Assembly: GCF_965279055.1 (NCBI RefSeq)
Contig: NZ_OZ257125.1
Span: forward strand, 1,674,001-1,738,000
Direction of reading: 5' to 3'
DNA from: Hydrocarboniphaga sp965279055
GTDB lineage: Bacteria > Pseudomonadota > Gammaproteobacteria > Nevskiales > Nevskiaceae
DNA: 64,000 nt
Every line of letters begins with the position of its first letter. Position 1 is the first letter of the stretch. This document shows positions 61,933 to 64,000 of this stretch, piece after piece. The notes below the pieces were generated by a model. That model was not told the DNA's origin and did no database searches. It saw only the letters and a program-made list of their open reading frames with translations. The position numbers were made by a program, and so were the translations under genes.

Positions 61933-63338
61933 CGACGCCACATCAATCGATCTTCGACGCACTGAGCGCCGCGCTGGGCAGTGACGCGGTGCTGGACCCG
62001 GGCCGCGTCGCCGATCGCGCGACCAGTTACTGGAACCCGGCGCCGATGCAGGCCGCAGCGCTGGTGCGGCCGCGCACGACGGCCGAACTCAGCGCGGTGC
62101 TGAAGCTGTGCAACGAACGCGGACAGAGCGTGGTCACGCACGGCGGCCTGACCGGCTGCGTCGAAGGCGCGATCAGCGATTCGCGCGACGTGATCGTGTC
62201 GCTGGAGCGGATGAACGCGATCGAGGAGATCGACAGCATCGGCCGCACGGCGACGGTCCAGGCCGGCGTGGCGCTGCAGAAGCTGCAGGAGACGGTGCGC
62301 GAGCAGGGCCTGTATTTTCCGCTGGATCTGGGCGCGCGCGGTTCCTGCACGATCGGCGGCAATGTCGCGACCAATGCCGGCGGCATCAACGTGATCCGCT
62401 ACGGCATGATGCGGCAGCGGGTGCTCGGCCTGGAGGCGGTGCTGGCCGACGGCCGCATCGTGTCGTCGATGAACCGCATGCTGAAGAACAATGCCGGGTA
62501 CGACCTGAAGCATTTGTTCATCGGCAGCGAAGGCACCCTGGGCATCGTCACGCGGGTCATCGTGCAACTCGAAGAGGCACCGAGCAGCCGCAACAGCGCC
62601 ATGCTCGCGCTCGACAGTTTCGCCCAGGTCACTTCGTTGTTGAGGCATGTGCAGAAATCTCTTGGCGGCAAGCTGTGCGCGTTCGAGGTGATGTGGGGGC
62701 AGTATTTCCACACTGTCACCGCGCCCGGTTTTCACCGCGCGCCGATGGGCCGTGATCACGCCTTCTACGTGATGCTCGAAGCCGAAGGCGCACAGCCCGA
62801 GGCCGATCAGGAAGGCTTTCTGGCGACGATGGAGCAGGCGCTGGAACAGCAGATCGCCGCCGACGTCGTGATCCCCGGCTCGGAGACCGAGCGCCGCGCC
62901 CTGTGGGAAATCCGCGAAAACTTCCAGGCGCTGTACGAGCACAAGCCGATCTTCCTGTACGACGTCAGCCTGCCGATCCGCGACATGGACGCCTACATTC
63001 GCGAGGTGCAGCAGCGGTTGAAAGCGCGCTGGCCCGACAGCATCTGCAACGTCATCGGCCACATCGGCGACGGCAACCTGCATCTGTTCGTGCACCCGGG
63101 CACCGAAGGCGAGGGCCTGCACAAGCTGGCCGACGATGACGTCTACCTGCCGCTGCAGGCGATCGGCGGCTCGATCTCCGCCGAGCACGGCATCGGCACC
63201 GAAAAATGCGCGCGCCTGCCGATCTCGCGCTCGGCCATCGAGATCGAGCTGATGCGCACGCTCAAGCGCACGCTCGACCCGGGCGGCATCCTCAATCGCG
63301 GCAAGGTCGTCGCGTTGCAGGCGGCCGACGCGGCGTGA
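61929..63338 (+). CDS. FAD-linked 2-hydroxyacid dehydrogenase (GlcD/D-2-hydroxyglutarate dehydrogenase-like)
   Basis: 469 residues from ATG 61929, overlapping the esterase stop. FAD_binding_4 domain (about 35-215): VVTHGGLTGCVEGA, then LDLGARGSCTIGGNVATNAGG. The C-terminal FAD-oxidase domain has HIGDGNLHLFVHPG and EHGIGTEKCARLPISRS, the metal and substrate His motifs of the D-lactate/glycolate/D-2-hydroxyglutarate branch. It oxidises a D-2-hydroxyacid to the 2-keto acid. The acceptor is unknown; no iron-sulfur subunit gene is adjacent. The exact substrate cannot be told. Confidence 0.88.
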   Translation: MTTPHQSIFDALSAALGSDAVLDPGRVADRATSYWNPAPMQAAALVRPRTTAELSAVLKLCNERGQSVVTHGGLTGCVEGAISDSRDVIVSLERMNAIEEIDSIGRTATVQAGVALQKLQETVREQGLYFPLDLGARGSCTIGGNVATNAGGINVIRYGMMRQRVLGLEAVLADGRIVSSMNRMLKNNAGYDLKHLFIGSEGTLGIVTRVIVQLEEAPSSRNSAMLALDSFAQVTSLLRHVQKSLGGKLCAFEVMWGQYFHTVTAPGFHRAPMGRDHAFYVMLEAEGAQPEADQEGFLATMEQALEQQIAADVVIPGSETERRALWEIRENFQALYEHKPIFLYDVSLPIRDMDAYIREVQQRLKARWPDSICNVIGHIGDGNLHLFVHPGTEGEGLHKLADDDVYLPLQAIGGSISAEHGIGTEKCARLPISRSAIEIELMRTLKRTLDPGGILNRGKVVALQAADAA

Positions 63339-63444
63339 TCGCGGCGGCCCCGTCATTGGGTCGATGTCAGCGCGAGGCCGGGGCGCCGGTCCCGCTGCGA
63401 GCGCCTCGGACCGGATGTCGGTCGTGCCCGCGCTGAGCGGCTGC

Positions 63445-64000
63445 TCAGCTGCCTTCGAGGTAGCGCGTCTGCTTCGGCAGCCAGCGTTTATAGGCGGCCG
63501 ACATGCGCACGCCGACCAGTACCAGCAAGGTCACCGGGATCACCGTGCAGATGCCGATGCCGAGCATCAGCGCGAACACGCCGAGCAGCGGCACGCGCAA
63601 GGGCGAGCCCTGCTTGCCGGCCAGCCGGATCAGCCGCGCGCCGAAGCGGAAGCCGCGGATCGCGACCTCCTCGACCAACAGGTATTTCTGCAGCACGAAG
63701 GCGCTTTCGCGACCGTCGAGCACCGGCTCGCCGCGCGCCAGCCGGCCGTCGAGCAGGCCGGCCAGCAGCTGGCGGCCGTAGCGGCTGGAGTCGGCGATGT
63801 CAGCCTCGGAGACACCGGCCGGCGACAGCACGCCCTTCCAGACTTCGCGCTTGCCGGTCAGCAGCCAGACCGTGACCGTGATGAAGGTTTCGGCACGCGT
63901 GCCCTGGTCTTCGCGGACGATATTGCCGGCGAAGCGGCCGCCGGCCTGTTCGATCAGCTGGCGGGTGACTTCCTGGCCCTTGAACCACATGTTGCGGCAG
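63445..64000 (-). CDS. unidentified protein, C-terminal part, running off the window
   Basis: The frame is open on the minus strand from the window edge; ATG 63990 is probably internal, since the codons before it (CRN) continue without a stop. About 184 residues are visible: a soluble N-part (FKGQEVTRQLIEQAGG, NIVREDQG, TVTVWLLTGKREVWKGVL) and a late membrane helix (GVFALMLGIGICTVIPVTLLVLVGV) with a basic end. The layout recalls flavodoxin-fold proteins called dialkylresorcinol condensing enzymes in related genomes, but this rests on memory of the pattern and is not firm. The 106 bp before its stop hold nothing I recognise. Confidence 0.5.
   Translation of the reverse strand, partial: CRNMWFKGQEVTRQLIEQAGGRFAGNIVREDQGTRAETFITVTVWLLTGKREVWKGVLSPAGVSEADIADSSRYGRQLLAGLLDGRLARGEPVLDGRESAFVLQKYLLVEEVAIRGFRFGARLIRLAGKQGSPLRVPLLGVFALMLGIGICTVIPVTLLVLVGVRMSAAYKRWLPKQTRYLEGS

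Overview
This window is chromosomal DNA from a GC-rich gammaproteobacterium. The gene order nnr-tsaE-amiC-mutL-miaA-hfq-hflX-hflK-hflC-DUF2065-hisZ-purA, the recC-recB-recD operon, a PA2779/PA2778-type pair, the prpB-prpC-acnD-prpF methylcitrate operon with a sigma-54 activator, and TGTAGGAGCGG-type palindromic repeats all point to a Pseudomonas/Xanthomonas/Nevskia-like relative. The genus is inference. No insertion sequence, prophage, CRISPR array or plasmid gene was found.

Layout. 1-9.5 kb: surface and secreted functions: the end of a DUF1501 gene, a ceramidase-like lipoprotein, a vapBC toxin-antitoxin pair, an M36 metalloprotease with a GlyGly-CTERM-like tail, and an FG-GAP/GEVED/Calx-beta protein. 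9.5-18 kb: propionate catabolism on the minus strand (prpB, prpC, acnD, a GIY-YIG cassette, prpF), with divergent prpR; a sigma-54 promoter and a PrpR-type inverted repeat can be read between them. 18-31.6 kb: DNA repair: ogt, an Lhr-type helicase carrying an in-frame palindromic repeat, and recCBD with overlapping stops and starts. 31.7-34.5 kb: a TetR regulator facing a flavin monooxygenase and an alpha/beta hydrolase. 34.7 kb: tRNA-Glu(CTC). 34.9-42.3 kb: pcnB, folK, a nucleoside kinase, panB, panC, panD, a 2OG-Fe(II) oxygenase-like gene and pgi. 42.4-43.8 kb: PA2779/PA2778 pair. 43.9-58.3 kb: queG and the long housekeeping run nnr to purA. 58.3-63.3 kb: an accessory catabolic locus: DapA-like lyase, TetR regulator, double-domain esterase and FAD-linked 2-hydroxyacid dehydrogenase. 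The window ends inside a minus-strand gene.

The most unusual structure is the purA leader at 56790-56989. A 100-bp unit occurs twice in tandem in front of purA, and each unit starts with the first ten codons of purA. Each unit therefore makes a 35-codon upstream reading frame, MGKSVVIIGA plus a 25-residue basic tail, whose stop codon overlaps the next start codon. The second upstream frame and purA itself have AGGAG Shine-Dalgarno sequences, placed inside the preceding frame. All four differences between the two units are silent in that frame. This looks like a translationally coupled leader-peptide relay or an unusual tandem insertion. A second candidate control region lies at 58347-58514: a promoter placed for a leaderless 31-codon frame, followed by two mutually exclusive hairpins.

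Palindromic REP-like repeats recur throughout. They sit inside the helicase coding sequence, flank the GIY-YIG gene inside the prp operon, and supply the stop codons of prpR, ogt and the oxygenase-like gene.
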